Shown piece by piece: positions 13,030-24,900 of a DNA stretch of 64,000 nt (positions are counted from its first letter, which is position 1; each line of letters starts with the position of its first letter). A model generated the notes under the pieces. That model had not been told where the DNA came from. It did not search any database and worked only from the letters and a program-made list of their open reading frames with translations. The stretch covers positions 59,528,895 to 59,592,894 of the forward strand of contig NC_088912.1 of NCBI RefSeq assembly GCF_963576675.1, in the 5' to 3' direction. This stretch comes from Euphorbia lathyris. Its lineage: Eukaryota; Streptophyta; Magnoliopsida; Malpighiales; Euphorbiaceae. Both the position numbers and the translations under genes were made by a program.

Positions 13030-13416
13030 TGCTCAAAATTGTTATGGCTCCTTCACCTTGGGAACACAAAGCTGATTTTAACCCACCAATATCTAGTTTG
13101 TATTTCTAAGATATGGTTGGTTTTTAATTAAATATGTTGATTGATTTTCAAACAAATGGAATATCTTTTGACGAGTGCGTTGAATTGTAATTTGATTCTG
13201 ATTATAGAGTATAGAATATAAAATAAATCAAATATTAAATAGTTTATTGTTAAATAAGGTTTGAAAACAGGGCTAATAGGGTTGATATATTTTTCCATTT
13301 GAATTGTGATAATAAGTAATCAACAGTTTCTTAAATTTTATTAATCCAAGGATGTGAATGTTAAGTAGTGTGGTTAAAAGGTGTGTGATATGTATTTTAA
13401 ATGGTATGTACATTTA
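13030..13416. other. Spacer between the LINE and the GDPD gene
   Basis: AT-rich sequence directly downstream of the LINE's TSD and downstream of the GDPD stop codon. It should hold the GDPD 3' UTR and polyadenylation signals. Nothing else is seen. Confidence 0.6.
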
Positions 13417-15063
13417 TTAAGCCTGTATCAATTGTGGAATTAGCTTAAAAAGAAAAGAAAGCTCCTTGTCTGAAAAATGAGGATTTGATTTGATGATATT
13501 GATATCTGAGACGGCCTCTGTAATCTCCTTCACCAAATCAACTATGACCCCATCTATGCCCATCAAATGTTGCATGTAAACTGCTTCAACAACATTATTG
13601 AGTTTCCCATATGTTAGAAGTGAGAGCTTGGCTTCTTTGATTCTGGAAACTGCTCCAGGATTTCTAAATATCCCTTTCACCTCTGATACTATCCCATTTA
13701 AACCACCCTCTGTGCACACTTTCAAAGCTTCTTCCAACGAATTCCTTCTCACATCATAATAAATCTCACCTCCTCCATTTGTCAGAAAGAATACCTGTTC
13801 AATATGAATATGAATACAGACACTAGTACGTACAATAAGTGCAATCAAGAAGATATACATACAGGATAGGTACTCTGCAATTTCCTCATGAGCAATGCAG
13901 CATCCGGGTGGAAGGATGAAAATATAATAGGCCTCTCTTGAGCATATTCAACCACCACCTCAAGGACGCATTGAATAACATGGATGAGATGATCTTGCTG
14001 GTACACAATATGATCATCAAATTTTAATTCAATATTGAAACCCAATGAAGCCTCTACTTTCTCAAATGCATCTTTCAAAGTGCACACACAATCATCTTGC
14101 TCAACATTCCATTTCAATATTTTCCCATCGTATGTTTTCCTTAGCAGACATTTACCCTTCTTCCCTTCTTCTTCTTTTTGTGGCCCATAGCATAGGAACT
14201 CTGATAAACTTAGCTCTGTCACTCTCTTCTCATAAATGGTCCCCTAAAATCATATCATATCAATCACCACACTTGTCAACGGAATTCAAACATAAAACAA
14301 AAACACAATCAAGGAACTTACATTATCCTCAGAGAGGATCAAGTCGTCATGAAAAATGATGGGCCTTCCATCTCTTGTTACCTACAAAAACGACACTCGT
14401 TTTTCACTCTTCCTTCTCTTTGTCTCATTCACCTACATACTTAATTTTCAAATTTATCTTTTATTTCTTTTCTCTTTCAATTTCAATAAATGAAAAGAAA
14501 CAAACAAACAAAATCCCCAACCAAAATAAACAAACACAATCAGTTCAATATCCACAATAATCTCAAACATATCCTAATTATTACAGAACAACTATTTAAT
14601 TATCAATCATTATAAAATTAAGGATGGCAGGCAGGTTTTGTACGCGGCGCAAACTCTAAAACCCAAACCAAGATCTATAACGGAAAATGGATGGTAATTA
14701 CCTGAACGTCAAATTCGATGAAATCAACGGGGTAATTAGCGGCTAAATTGAAGGACATTATAGAATTCTCCTTAATAGCCTTCATCCTTGAATCAGAGGA
14801 ACTCAACATGTTCATTCCATTTCCCCTATGCCCAATTACCTGAAACTTAGGGAACTTAAACGGGACCCTGTTTAATTCCAATACCCCTGCAAAACCAATA
14901 ATAATAATTCAAAATCCTTGGTTTGGTTTTGCCTGATGATGATCGAAATGCACAAAAGAACAGTACCTGAGGAGAAGCGGTTGGAGCAGAGAGAAAGAGA
15001 TGCATTTTCAGGGACCTGATCAAGATTTGGAACATCTGATACATGAACAGCTTTAAGGGCCAT
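13417..15063 (-). CDS. Glycerophosphodiester phosphodiesterase (GDPD), five exons
   Basis: Exons on the minus strand, in transcription order: 14967-15063, 14702-14886, 14322-14381, 13863-14243 and 13417-13794. All introns are GT-AG and the join is open for 366 residues. The family hydrolyses glycerophosphodiesters (deacylated phospholipids) to glycerol-3-phosphate plus an alcohol. The family's catalytic features are present: the HRGNG motif at residues 52-56, KENS at 71-74, the acidic FIEFD at 88-92 and FHDD at 104-107. The length fits the short plant GDPD proteins, and the opening MALKAVHVSDVPNLDQVPE resembles GDPD1/2-type members. It is the only gene here without a visible lesion. It lies between two transposon blocks. 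The paralogue number cannot be told, so no symbol is given. Confidence 0.93.
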
Positions 15064-15144
15064 TTAACCAAAAAAAAAAAAAAGATGAAGAAGAGATGCG
15101 GGGATTGTAGAGCAGGATTAAGGGCGGAGATATGGATTTAGAAG

Positions 15145-15170
15145 AAAGGGGTATATATGGAGGAGAGGAG
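15145..15170 (-). promoter_or_regulatory. Possible TATA box of the GDPD gene
   Basis: A TATATA run (minus-strand CCATATATACCCC) lies about 90-100 bp upstream of the GDPD start codon, a plausible place for a plant TATA box with a leader of about 60 nt. This rests on position and motif only. The rest of 15064-15554 is AT-rich upstream sequence with no other supported feature. Confidence 0.4.
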
Positions 15171-15554
15171 AAGAAACAAGAAATGAATCTTCGCGCAGAA
15201 TATTCCAGTCCGCCATGGATATATGCTTTTGGATATTCCTCTCTTCTTCTTTATCTATCTCTCTGCTTTGTCATTCCTTTCTGTCAAATTAACTTCAATC
15301 TCTTTCTTTTCCGTTATTAACGCCCTTCTTTCTGCTTTATTTATTTATTTATTGTTTTCCATTACCTTTATACACGTGGAATTGGTTCCTTCGCAAATTC
15401 AAATTTCTTTAAATAAATCTCCATTTTTTTATTTTCTAACTACACGACGTGAGTTGCACGGATTATACAATTTTATTATATAATTATATATCCTATCACA
15501 CATTATGAATTTGATTAAAAAATAGAAATCTAGAATGTATTTTTTTGTTCAGAG

Positions 15555-15813
15555 GGATAAGTACAGAAAAAAATAAAAAATCTGTGGTATACACTTTTTA
15601 CAAATTCGAACTTCTGGTATTTTATTTTTTTTGCAAACAGATATCTGTGCTAAACGCCGTTAGCAAACATATGCAAAATTGACTAACGGTGTTAAAATTC
15701 AAAGAGAAAAGAGTTAATTTGATCCTTATATTTATTTATTTTATAAATTAACCACCCTAATTATCTAATTATCACAAATAAACCCCAAAATCAAAAATAA
15801 AAATAAAAAATAT
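15555..15813 (+). repeat. Left terminal inverted repeat of the ERF element
   Basis: About 258 bp, matching the reverse complement of 16867-17123 with scattered substitutions. Shared blocks include GTGGTATACACTTTTT, GTGCTAAACGCCG and CTAACGGTGTTAAAATTC. The last codons and the stop of the ERF gene (15791-15793) lie inside this repeat. Confidence 0.9.
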
Positions 15814-16727
15814 CATCATCTCCATCTTCTTCTCCTCTCTTGTTCCTGGGCATTGTTATTAGGTGCTGTAGATTGCAAACTACACTTTCCTGGGCATTGT
15901 TATTAGGAGCTGTAGATTGTCCATCCATATAAGGAATCTCATAGAATTTCATCACATTCTCGTACACCATTAGCTCCTCCGACAATTTCATCACCTCATC
16001 CTGCTGCGACTCCGATTCCAAGTCTATCACCACAACCTCGCCGCGATTCACCTCTTCCACCTCCACCCTCTCCTCTTCCCGTTTCACTTTTACCTCCCCG
16101 GAAACGATTATTGGATCAGTAGAAGCGTTTGGTCCTATTTGGTTCAGATCATGACTTTTTGGGCGATCATTGAAATTACAAGTAAGGGGTTGGTACAGAG
16201 AGGGATTGGCATTTCGACGAGCAGGTGGGTTAGAGTGATTTTTGGAAGTGAAATCGTCGTTAGGAAAATTCACTTTGGCTTTCTTACCACGAATTTCGCG
16301 CGCCGCTCTGTCATAGGCACGAGCAGCTTCCTCAGCGGTGTTGAAGGTGCCAAGCCAAACACGGATTCCTTTCCTTAGATCACGAATCTCAGCTGCCCAT
16401 TTACCCCAGGGGCGTTGCCTTATCCCTCTGTACAAGTTCTTCCTCTGCCTTTTAATGTGCGTCTTTTCCTCTTGCGCACCACCTGTTTGTATAAATTCCT
16501 CAGTCAAAATCCATCTGTCTAACGACTAAGTTCAAACAAAAAAAATTGTTACCTGAAGCAAGGTGGGAGTTTTTAAGATTGAAAGAGTCGTGATCACCGA
16601 ATGAGGCCGAACAGAATTCGAAGAGGCTGAATTTAGAGAAGGATGAGTTAGGCTAGAGGTTAGAAGCGGACACGCCGCAGCCACGATTGCGCGGTATAAG
16701 ATCGGCTAAAATGGCACCGCCACACAT
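15791..16727 (-). pseudogene. ERF group VII transcription factor, stop at codon 25
   Basis: Exon 1 is 16553-16727 and exon 2 is 15791-16482, joined by a GT-AG intron; together they span 289 codons. Exon 1 starts MCGGAIL, the N-terminal Cys degron of group VII ERFs, which act in low-oxygen responses. Exon 2 holds a complete AP2/ERF DNA-binding domain at about residues 75-133 ([18 protein letters not shown], then [16 protein letters not shown]). Codon 25 is TAG (16653-16655) where a Trp would fit the family, so translation from the normal start would stop before the AP2 domain. The rest of the frame is open. The C-terminus runs into the left TIR, which supplies the stop. A 30-bp duplication lies near 15845-15920. 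It may be a pseudogene or a very recent lesion. Confidence 0.85.
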
Positions 16728-16866
16728 ATTTAGTGAACCAGGGTATGTTAATTGGGGTAAAGAAAAGAAGAAATTGAAGAGTAGGTGTGGTTAAAAGAGG
16801 TTTGAAATGGGTCAAAGAAAAAGAATGAGTGAAAGAGGTGTGGAAGTGGGCATAAAAGAGGAGAAG

Positions 16867-17123
16867 ATGGTATTTTTTATTTTTATTTTTGATTTTGGGG
16901 TTTATTTGTGATAATTAGATAATTAAAGTGGTTAATTTATAAAATAAATAAATATAAGGACCAAATTAACTCTTTTCTCTTTGAATTTTAACACCGTTAG
17001 TCAATTTTGCCTCTGTTTGCTAGCGGCGTTTAGCACAGACCTCTGTTTGCAAAAAAAAAAAAATTACCACAGATTCGAGTTCGCAAAAAGTGTATACCAC
17101 AGGTATTTTTTTTGTACTTATCC
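16867..17123 (-). repeat. Right terminal inverted repeat of the ERF element
   Basis: Inverted partner of 15555-15813. It lies about 140 bp upstream of the ERF start codon, so any promoter for that gene within the element would have to sit in or next to this repeat. Confidence 0.9.
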
Positions 17124-17510
17124 TTTTTTTTATTATAAATTATCTTCTAAAATGTTTTTGATTAAATATTGTTTTATTACTACAATTGAAATACATTTTC
17201 AAATAAGATTAAACCTTAATGTTGCATTTAAATTTTTCATTTTGATTTCATTAAAACAATCATTTTGATTATTATTAAGTCATTGATAAAAACTCGTATA
17301 TGTTGTAAATTCATTACAACTTTCTTTAATTAATTGGCTCTTGCTTATTCATTTCACTTACTCCCATTTTAAGATAAAAGAAGTGAGTTGTTTCACACCG
17401 CCCTCTTATTTCCCACATACCGCCCCTTGAGATTTGAAAAATTAAGTTCAAATTGACATTCTAACTCCCAAACACATTAATTCAAATCCGAAAAAGAACC
17501 CGAACTAATT

Positions 17511-20068
17511 ATGGCTGGACGTGGATATAGAGGAAAAGCAGTAGGGATCATTCCGGTAAAATTTGAACTTAATAGTTTTTATTAATTTGTTTTTAATTTT
17601 TTTTAAGTTTTCTGTCCCGAAAATCGGGACAGAAAATCGCATGATTTTACTCATGGCGGGTCCAGGACCTGCCATGAGTAAAATCATGGCGGGTCCAGGA
17701 CCCGCCATGTTATGTAGGATGGCGGGTACCTGGACCCGCCATGTTTTGAAGAACGGTGGGTCCTGGACCCGTCGTCAAGAGAGAGCGGCGGGTCCTGGAC
17801 CCGCCGCTATGAAAACGGGTCGGTTTTCTGTCCCGATTTTCGGGACAGAAAACTAAAAACTACAAAAAAAAATTAGTAGTTAGCGTATTGTTTTTTGCAT
17901 GTTGTTTTTAGAAATATTTAGCGTATTGTTTTTAGAACATTAGCCTGTTGTTTTTAGAAATATTTAGCGGATTATATTTATAAATTTAGCTTGCTGTTTT
18001 TAGAAATTTAGCGTATTGTTTTTAGAAATTTTTTTATAAGTAACTGTTGAATGTTTATTTTTCAGCGTGACATTTTAGAGGGTTCCGGAGATCGTCATCC
18101 TTCTAGACGTGGCGTCACAGCCTCTGTTCGGAGGGAACGAGGAGCAGAGAGGCTCATGGCGGATGCTCAAAGGGCGCACGTGACAGTGCAGCGGCCTATG
18201 AGTGACGATGAGGATTATGTTACCATGGATGATGGTGAGGATTTTCCCGAGAGCGACCCTAGCCCAGTTCGTCGGGCGGCGAAAGGGAAGGGTGGTCGTG
18301 TCGAGTCATCTGGTAAATAATTTATATTTTTCTCATAATTTTTTTTTATTAATTTACTTTACTATAGAAAAATTGTTTAAATGTTATACGTTTAATACTA
18401 TTGTAGGGAGTAGTAAGCGCTCGAGGAATGTTGTAGACGATGACTGGGTTGTGACGGATCCGGTCCCCGGTGGACCAATTGATGGTACTGTGATTCCCAG
18501 CTTCTTGGGACATGTCGCTTCTACCATATGGATCGGACAGCTGAGGTCGGAGCTCAGGGGCCACACTAGAGGGACATTCTGCAGGAAATTGAATGAGTGG
18601 TATACGAGCACTCGTCCAGAGGTCAGGGCGCTTATACGGGGATCGCAACTATCACACCTCCCATCTACCATATACACACACATTGATATTCCCCTTATAT
18701 GTGCTTTTGTGGAGCGGTGGCAGCCAGATACGTCATCATTTCACATGCCATTTGGGGAGATGACGATTATGCTGCATGACGTCTAGGAGATTCTACGTAT
18801 CCCAGTGGAGGGGCGACTGGTGTCTGCTAGCATTGGTGGGGAACAGCTTCAGTCGGTAGTGATGGAGTTGTTTGGGGTGACTAGAGATGTGCTGTTGGCT
18901 TCCCATTGGAAAGGTGGCGGGGTATTATGCACTTCAGTTGTCTCTTTATGCTCTGTAGGTCGGATGTCTGAGTTTGAGGCTATCGGGTGGATTTTTTGAT
19001 GTTCGGTTCCACCTTGTTTATAGACAAGAGTGGCGACTGAATCCGACCCGCGTGCGTACTAGAGGTGCAGGATGGGGTAGAAGATGTGGCTAGATACTCC
19101 TAGGGCACAGCTACACTAGCATACATATACCGGCAGCTAGGTGTTGCTAGTAGAGGAGATTGTGGACAGATAGCGGGTTGTCTGACTCTTTTACAGGCGT
19201 GGATATACGAGTATTTCCCGTGTTTCAGGCCTCAACGAGAGGGACTGACACCCCATTTGGACGCTCCCCGAGCTCGTATCTGGATCCCGACACAGCAGCC
19301 CCGGACAGAGACTCGATTGAGAGATTTGTGTCGCCGTCTTGATAGATTGACAGCGGCGGATGTACGATTTCTACTTGTATAGCAATAAATTTTTTAAAAT
19401 ATATTAATTTACTTTTATAATAATTAACTTGTTACATTTGTAGGTGATGCGGATTCCATATGGTCCTGACATAGTGACCCGCACCTAGGACTATCTATAG
19501 AGGATGGATACGATACCGGGATGTCATAGAGCCGTATATGCCTGATAGATGTCTCCGTCAGTTGGGGTATATCCAGATTGTACCCATGCCAGCTTTCAGG
19601 GGCACGAAGGTTGTACGTCCTTGGAATAGCAGCCGGTATCGGTTAGAGCATCCAGTTGTGGTTGCTGACGATAGTTGGGGATTTTTCCCAGCAGCATCTA
19701 CGCTCATGTTGATGATATACACTCTTGCTCAGATTCCATCAGCATGTGATGAGACGTACATGGAGTGGTACACTAGATATTCACATCCACACATCATGCC
19801 CGACATGGATGCACACCCACCGACGGTTCTCACTCGTTCAAACAGCGAGCTTGTAAGTAATTTTGATTTTATCTGTTAATACGAGTTTTTAACAGTAATA
19901 TTAATTAATAAGATTTTGTTTTGTTTTTTGTTTTTGCAGTGGGTTAATCGGTGGGCTACTATGTGCACTGGCATGTTAGCAGCTCTTCGATGCGTAGATG
20001 AAGAGACGTCAGAGGTGTGGGCGGAGGAAGTGGATAAGCTTATGCATGATTGGCATTTGGCCAAATGA
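17511..20068 (+). pseudogene. Plant mobile domain (PMD/MAIN-like) gene carried by the MULE
   Basis: A short first exon (17511-17555, MAGRGYRGK) is followed by exons at 18066-18312, from 18407, from about 19444, and a last exon 19940-20068. The body matches the plant mobile domain found in MAIN-like proteins and in Mutator and gypsy elements. Visible hallmarks are the ALVERW-like FVERWQPDTSSFHMPFGEMTI block (first 20 residues shown in part), GCLTLLQAWIYEYFPCF and LRQLGYIQ with a late MEWYTRYSHP. Lesions include a TAG at 18784-18786, a one-base frame change near 19000 and further stops around 19090-19500. The first intron holds the left hairpin array. In hosts, PMD proteins act in silencing and genome stability; here it is transposon cargo and broken. 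Confidence 0.82.
17608..17853. repeat. Array of GC-rich hairpins in the first PMD intron
   Basis: Seven consecutive inverted repeats. The outermost two (17608-17636 and 17822-17853) share the arm TTTTCTGTCCCGA. Between them lie hairpins centred on GGCGGGTCC.GGACCCGCC: 17641-17687 (23-bp arms with one mismatch), 17685-17709 (perfect 12-bp arms), 17718-17743, 17753-17775 and 17785-17807. Arms differ between copies but stay paired within a copy. The array lies about 225-470 bp from the left MULE end. No function is known to me. Confidence 0.9.
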
Positions 20069-20074
20069 TTAGTG

Positions 20075-20357
20075 ATGTTTAAACAGTATTACTAGTATCT
20101 TTATTTTAGTTGTTTCAGTTTTACTAAACAGTATTGTTAGTATTTACTAAACAGTATTGTTAGTATGTTTATTTTTAGTTGTTTCAGTTTTACTAAACAG
20201 TAATTCCAATTAAACAGTAATTTAAAGTTCAGTAATGACATTAAACAGTAATTCAAATTCAGAAATTTCACTCAACAGTAATTTGAATAAACAGTAATTC
20301 CAATTAAACAGTACTTTCACTTAAACAGTAATTTCACTAAACAGTAATGACACTAAA
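20075..20357. repeat. AAACAGTA(A/T)T repeat cluster between convergent gene ends
   Basis: About a dozen copies of TAAACAGTAAT/TAAACAGTATT, some inside a longer repeated TTAGTTGTTTCAGTTTTAC unit. They fill the gap between the PMD stop (20068) and the OTU stop (20353). AT-rich 3' flank; role unknown. Confidence 0.8.
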
Positions 20358-22343
20358 CACGATATCTTGTAGCTCTAGATATTCTATCCCACTGTGCTCG
20401 CCGATCTGCATACAAAAGGTCCCATCCTTCAACGCTACTATGACGACATATGTCCCAGTTAATTAATATCGGCGGCACTGGAAAATCTTTAGATAAATCG
20501 AGCCGAATATAATGTTCGTACCCACGACCTAAATGAGCAATAATAATTTCTCGTTGTGGTCGTGTAGCAGTTGCGGGTGCATACAGCGGTAGCACAGTAC
20601 CACATGAAAATAAGCTCTCTTCATTCCCATATCCGAAAAAAAAATACAGCAGCATTATATAATGATGCAATCGGATACAGGTCATCATAAGTTAGAATCC
20701 AATGTTCCATTGTACAATTCCCACCATCCCAAGCAATCCGCTTAACTGCCGCTGCAATCCCATCATAGTAAATTGGCTTGTATAAAGTACGTTTAGCAAT
20801 TATTTCATTCACTATAGCCGTTCTAACAAAATACCAACTCTCTTCATCACCGAATACTCGGTCTGCCACAACACGGAACCTACAGTTACCATCACCCTTG
20901 ACATCGAGATAGGATTCAATATAAGGCTTTATGATTTCAACGATTTTGTCATAATTATGGTAATCAGTAATATCACATTCAGTGGTAGCAGTACCTATAA
21001 TAATACAACTCTGGACTTAATAAACATTTAATAGTAAAAGGAACACAATTTATTCTATACACAATTATTACGTAAATTAAAAATAACAGTAAAAAATACC
21101 TGCTGATCGGTTAGAAGAGCGCCCACGACTCTGACCCGAACTGGAAGACTGAGTCTGTCCACGACGACTGTTATGGTACTCCCACTCACTGGGCATACAT
21201 TTGGTTGATAAAGATCCTTTCGGTCGTCCTCGAACATCGGCTTTGACTTCCGGTTCATAATATCTAGCTTCGTCTGGATGAAGTTGTCGGTGAATAAATT
21301 GAGAAACATTGCGTATAAAGGTTGGATCGCTTTTATCGACCTCATCAACAAGAGAGTGAAATTATTCCCGCTCCTCGGTCCCATGAACATACTCCAAATT
21401 GACACTGGTATCAGGTTGACCAATGACAAGTGTTTTCCAAAATGGATGTATCTTGGAAATACTTACCGATTTACATGAACGAAACGCTCGGCTAAGCTCG
21501 CATGCACACGGAATCTGGTAAGAGGTTCTCAACCTATGATCACAACGTTCATCCACTTCATAACTCAACTTTTGCATTCACAAATATTCAGCACCAAGCA
21601 ACTCCAAACAGTGGTGGGACACTTTGTACGTCAAGTATTCGAACGGAAATCCGAAGTGCGATACAAGCTTTTTCTGTCTTGAAGATTCAAGAGTGCCCCT
21701 GATACGAATAAACATGTAGTATCAATCAAAATATATATTACTAAATTCAAATATAATAATAACAGTAAGGAAATGGAATAAATTTGTACTTGATTTTGAC
21801 GACTTGCAAATCAATTTCATAGTGAACCTTGGCCCAAACTGTATCGAGGGATCCAGTAGAGGAATTCAACCATTTCTTTAAAGAAGAGTGTTTACTCTCC
21901 ACTCTACAGGTTGTTGCGTTGCCAAAATGTAAGAAATCTTTAGTCCACGCAACAACAAACTTCTCTTTGTGGACTAACCATGTATTCTCAACATAAGCTA
22001 CCACATTACCTATCCGTCCCATTGTATCCTTCATCTTGGCCACTTCCAACTCATATTCATCTATTGTTTGAGAATTTATTATTTTCTTCCATCTACCATT
22101 CTTGAATTTTGAAGCAAATTTCATGTCTTCACCCATGAGTTTGTAGACTCTATTTTCTACATCCTTGTTAATATGCCAAGTACATAACATGTGTGCAGAA
22201 TCTGGGAAAACCTCTCTAACTGGCCTCATCAATCCTAACTCTCTATCAGTCAAAATAACTGTCGGGTTCATGTCAAACCCAATCAAATTCCTCAAACACT
22301 CCATAACCCAACGATAGCTAGATTCGGTCGCATCCTGCATAAC

Positions 22344-22627
22344 ATATGTGGCCCGCAAAACGTGGACATATACTGATGGCAAAACCATCATCCTCAACCA
22401 CATCATCGGTTAAAGGTATAGTGAACCTTGATCTAGTCGCGATGTTACAAGCCCAATTTTCTGCCTTATCGCACAAAATTGATAGGATTATGGCACCGTG
22501 CGATACCAATGGTAATCCAATCCAAACGGATATGGATTATGAAAATATGAGTGAGATCGAACAGGTAAATTTTGTCCAAGGGCAAAACCAAACTAATAAT
22601 CCTTATTCTAATACTTATAATTCTGGA
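22344..22627 (+). repeat. Direct repeat, copy 1 (gag start of the inserted fragment)
   Basis: Matches 24617-24900 over about 284 bp with roughly a dozen differences by eye. The first ~11 bases (TATGTGGCCCG) read as MULE transposase sequence rather than gag. Confidence 0.85.
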
Positions 22628-24900
22628 TGGAGGAATCATCCTAACTTTAACTGGAAAGATAACAATAATAATAATGCAAGTGCTAATAAAAATCGTACCA
22701 ATAATTATCAAAATCAGTCAAGAGATACGATTGGCACTTTATCTTCTAAAATCGACAAATTCATAGATGCTATGAGTGGAAAAATAAGTAATCACGACGA
22801 TGGTTTTAAACGGATCGAAAATAAATTCGATCAGCTTATTAAAAACCACTCATCTAGCATCCATAATTTAGAGGTCCAAATTGGTCAACTTGCTAAATCA
22901 ATTCCATCCCGAAAAGAGGGAAGTCTTCCCAGCCATACGAAAGAAAATCCGAAAGAGCAGGTAAAGGCTATCACTCTTCGTTCAGGGAAAAATTATCTAG
23001 GTCCGGAAATGCCCGGAGATTCGACTTTACCAGGAACTGATTTACCAAAGTCCAAAGAAGATGTATCAAACACAAAAAGTTCACCAATTGACTCAAGTAC
23101 AAAAACTTTTGTACCCAAACCACCTTTTCCGCACAAAGTCCGAAATAAGGACTATGACAAACAACTTTTAACATTTCTGGATAAACTTAAAAATTTGCAC
23201 ATTAATCTAACATTTATGGATGCAATTACACAAATTCCTAACTATGGTAAGTTCTTAAAGGATTTAATTTCGAAGAAAATTAGTTGGGAAGGAATTTCAT
23301 CTATTTCGCTAACTGAGGACTGTAGTTCAATAGTGTCGAGTACTCTGTCCACTAAACTCAAAGATCCCGGATGTTTTACTATTCCGTATAAGTTGGGAAA
23401 TATTGAATTCCCGAGTTGTCTTTGTGATTTAGGAGCAAGTATAAACTTAATGTCGTTGTCTATTTTTAACAAGTTAGGTTTAGAAGAAGATATCAAACGT
23501 ACCAATATGGTTTTGCAATTAGCGGATCAAACCACTAAGAGACCATATGGTATAATTGAGGATGTTTTAGTTAAAGTCGACAAATTTATTTTTCCTACCG
23601 ATTTTGTTATATTAGATTTTGCATATGACGTTAATTGTCCACTAATTTTTTGTAGACCGTTTATGAACACTAGACGTTCTCTAGTTGATGTGTCAGAAGG
23701 GAAAGTAGTTTTAAGGATAGGAGAAGATAAGATCGAGTTTAATATGAACAAAGCGATGAAATATCCTATGGAGGAATTCGCCTGTATGAAACTTGACTTA
23801 GTTGAAGAATGTGTCAAAGACGTTATTCAAAAAGAAGAAATAATAGAACCTATAATGGGTGAAGAATTAGAAGATAAGGACCCAGAGCCTTTGATTCGAG
23901 AAGATGGACCAGTTCTGCTTTTGATTGTAATACCCCCTAAATTAGAACTTAAAGAATTACCCAGTCATTTGAGGTACGCTTTCTTAGGCGAAGGCGATTC
24001 TCTACCTATAATTATCTCTAACAAATTAACAAATGATCAAGAAGAAAAATTGAAAGAAGTTGTTAGAAATAGGATATGAAGTATGGGATGACAAATTTCA
24101 GACTTAAAAGGAATTAATCCTAGTATCGTAATGCACAGAATTCACTTAGAAGAAGATAAGCCACCTAAAGCGGATAGGCAAAGACGGTTAAATCCAAACA
24201 TGAAAGAAGTAGTAAAAAATGAGATTACTAAACTTTTAGATAATGGAATCATTTATCCGATCTCGGATAGTGAATGGGTTAGTCCAATCCATTGTGTACC
24301 TAAAAAGGGAGGCATAACTGTTGTAAGGAATGACGAAGGTGAATTAATACCTACGCGAACCACCACCGGTTGGAAGGTTTGTATAGACTATAGGAACATA
24401 AACAAAGAAACTAGGAAAGATCATTTTCCTCTACCTTTCATTAATCAAATGATCAAAAGGATAGCCGGTCATGCATTTTATTGTTTAATAGATGGTTATT
24501 CCGGATTCTTTCAAATTTACATTTACCCGGATGACCAAGACAAAACAACCTTCACATGTCTTTATGGAACATTTGCATATAGGAGAATGCCCTTTGGTCT
24601 ATGTAATGCACTAGCAGTATGTGGCCCGCAGAACGTGGACATATACCGATGGCAAAACCATCATCCTCAACCACATCATCGGTTAAAGGTATAGTGAACC
24701 TTGATCCAGTCGCGATGTTACAAGCCCAATTTTCTACCTTATCGCACAAAATTGATAGGTTTATGGCACCGTGCGATACCAATGGTAATCCAATCCAAAC
24801 GGATATGGATTATGAAAATATGAGCAAGATCGAACATGTAAATTTTGTCCAAGGGCAAAACCAAACTAATAATCCTTATTCTGATACTTATAATTCCGGT
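22346..24900 (+). pseudogene. Athila-type gag-protease-RT fragment inserted in the MULE transposase
   Basis: Reads gag C-terminal part (open to 24079), the linker AITLRSGK, and a retropepsin region (CDLGASINLM near 23430). A TGA where relatives have Trp (near 24090) is followed by reverse transcriptase up to RMPFGLCNA at about 24612. It stops before the RT catalytic motif and then restarts in gag for about 285 bp. There is no LTR, primer site or integrase. The junctions with the transposase share CCG (left ...GTGGCCCG, right CCGGTTG...), so it looks like a repair-type insertion rather than normal integration. Confidence 0.8.
24617..24900 (+). repeat. Direct repeat, copy 2
   Basis: Second copy of the gag segment. 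It follows directly after the truncated RT and ends at the MULE junction. It also begins with TATGTGGCCCG, so the MULE-gag junction itself seems to have been duplicated. Confidence 0.85.

Larger units (their letters stand above)
15555..17123. mobile_element. Long-TIR (Pack-MULE-like) element carrying an ERF-VII gene
   Basis: The segment is bounded by long inverted repeats that begin GGATAAGTAC on the left and end GTACTTATCC on the right. The enclosed ~1.05 kb is an ERF transcription factor gene on minus. There is no transposase. Long TIRs around a host gene fit the Pack-MULE pattern. No clear 8-11 bp TSD was found next to the TIRs (the flanks are T-rich), so the superfamily is an inference from TIR length. 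Confidence 0.75.

Noticed and set aside
14045..14560. Plus-strand ORFs opposite the GDPD gene
   Set aside because: Antisense shadows of GDPD exons and introns.
17608..17853. Hairpins as bacterial-type terminators
   Set aside because: This is plant nuclear DNA, the loops and arms are unlike intrinsic terminators, and no T-run follows consistently.
17563..17856. Plus-strand ORF rich in AGPGPA/GSWTR repeats
   Set aside because: It is the translation of the hairpin array within an intron.
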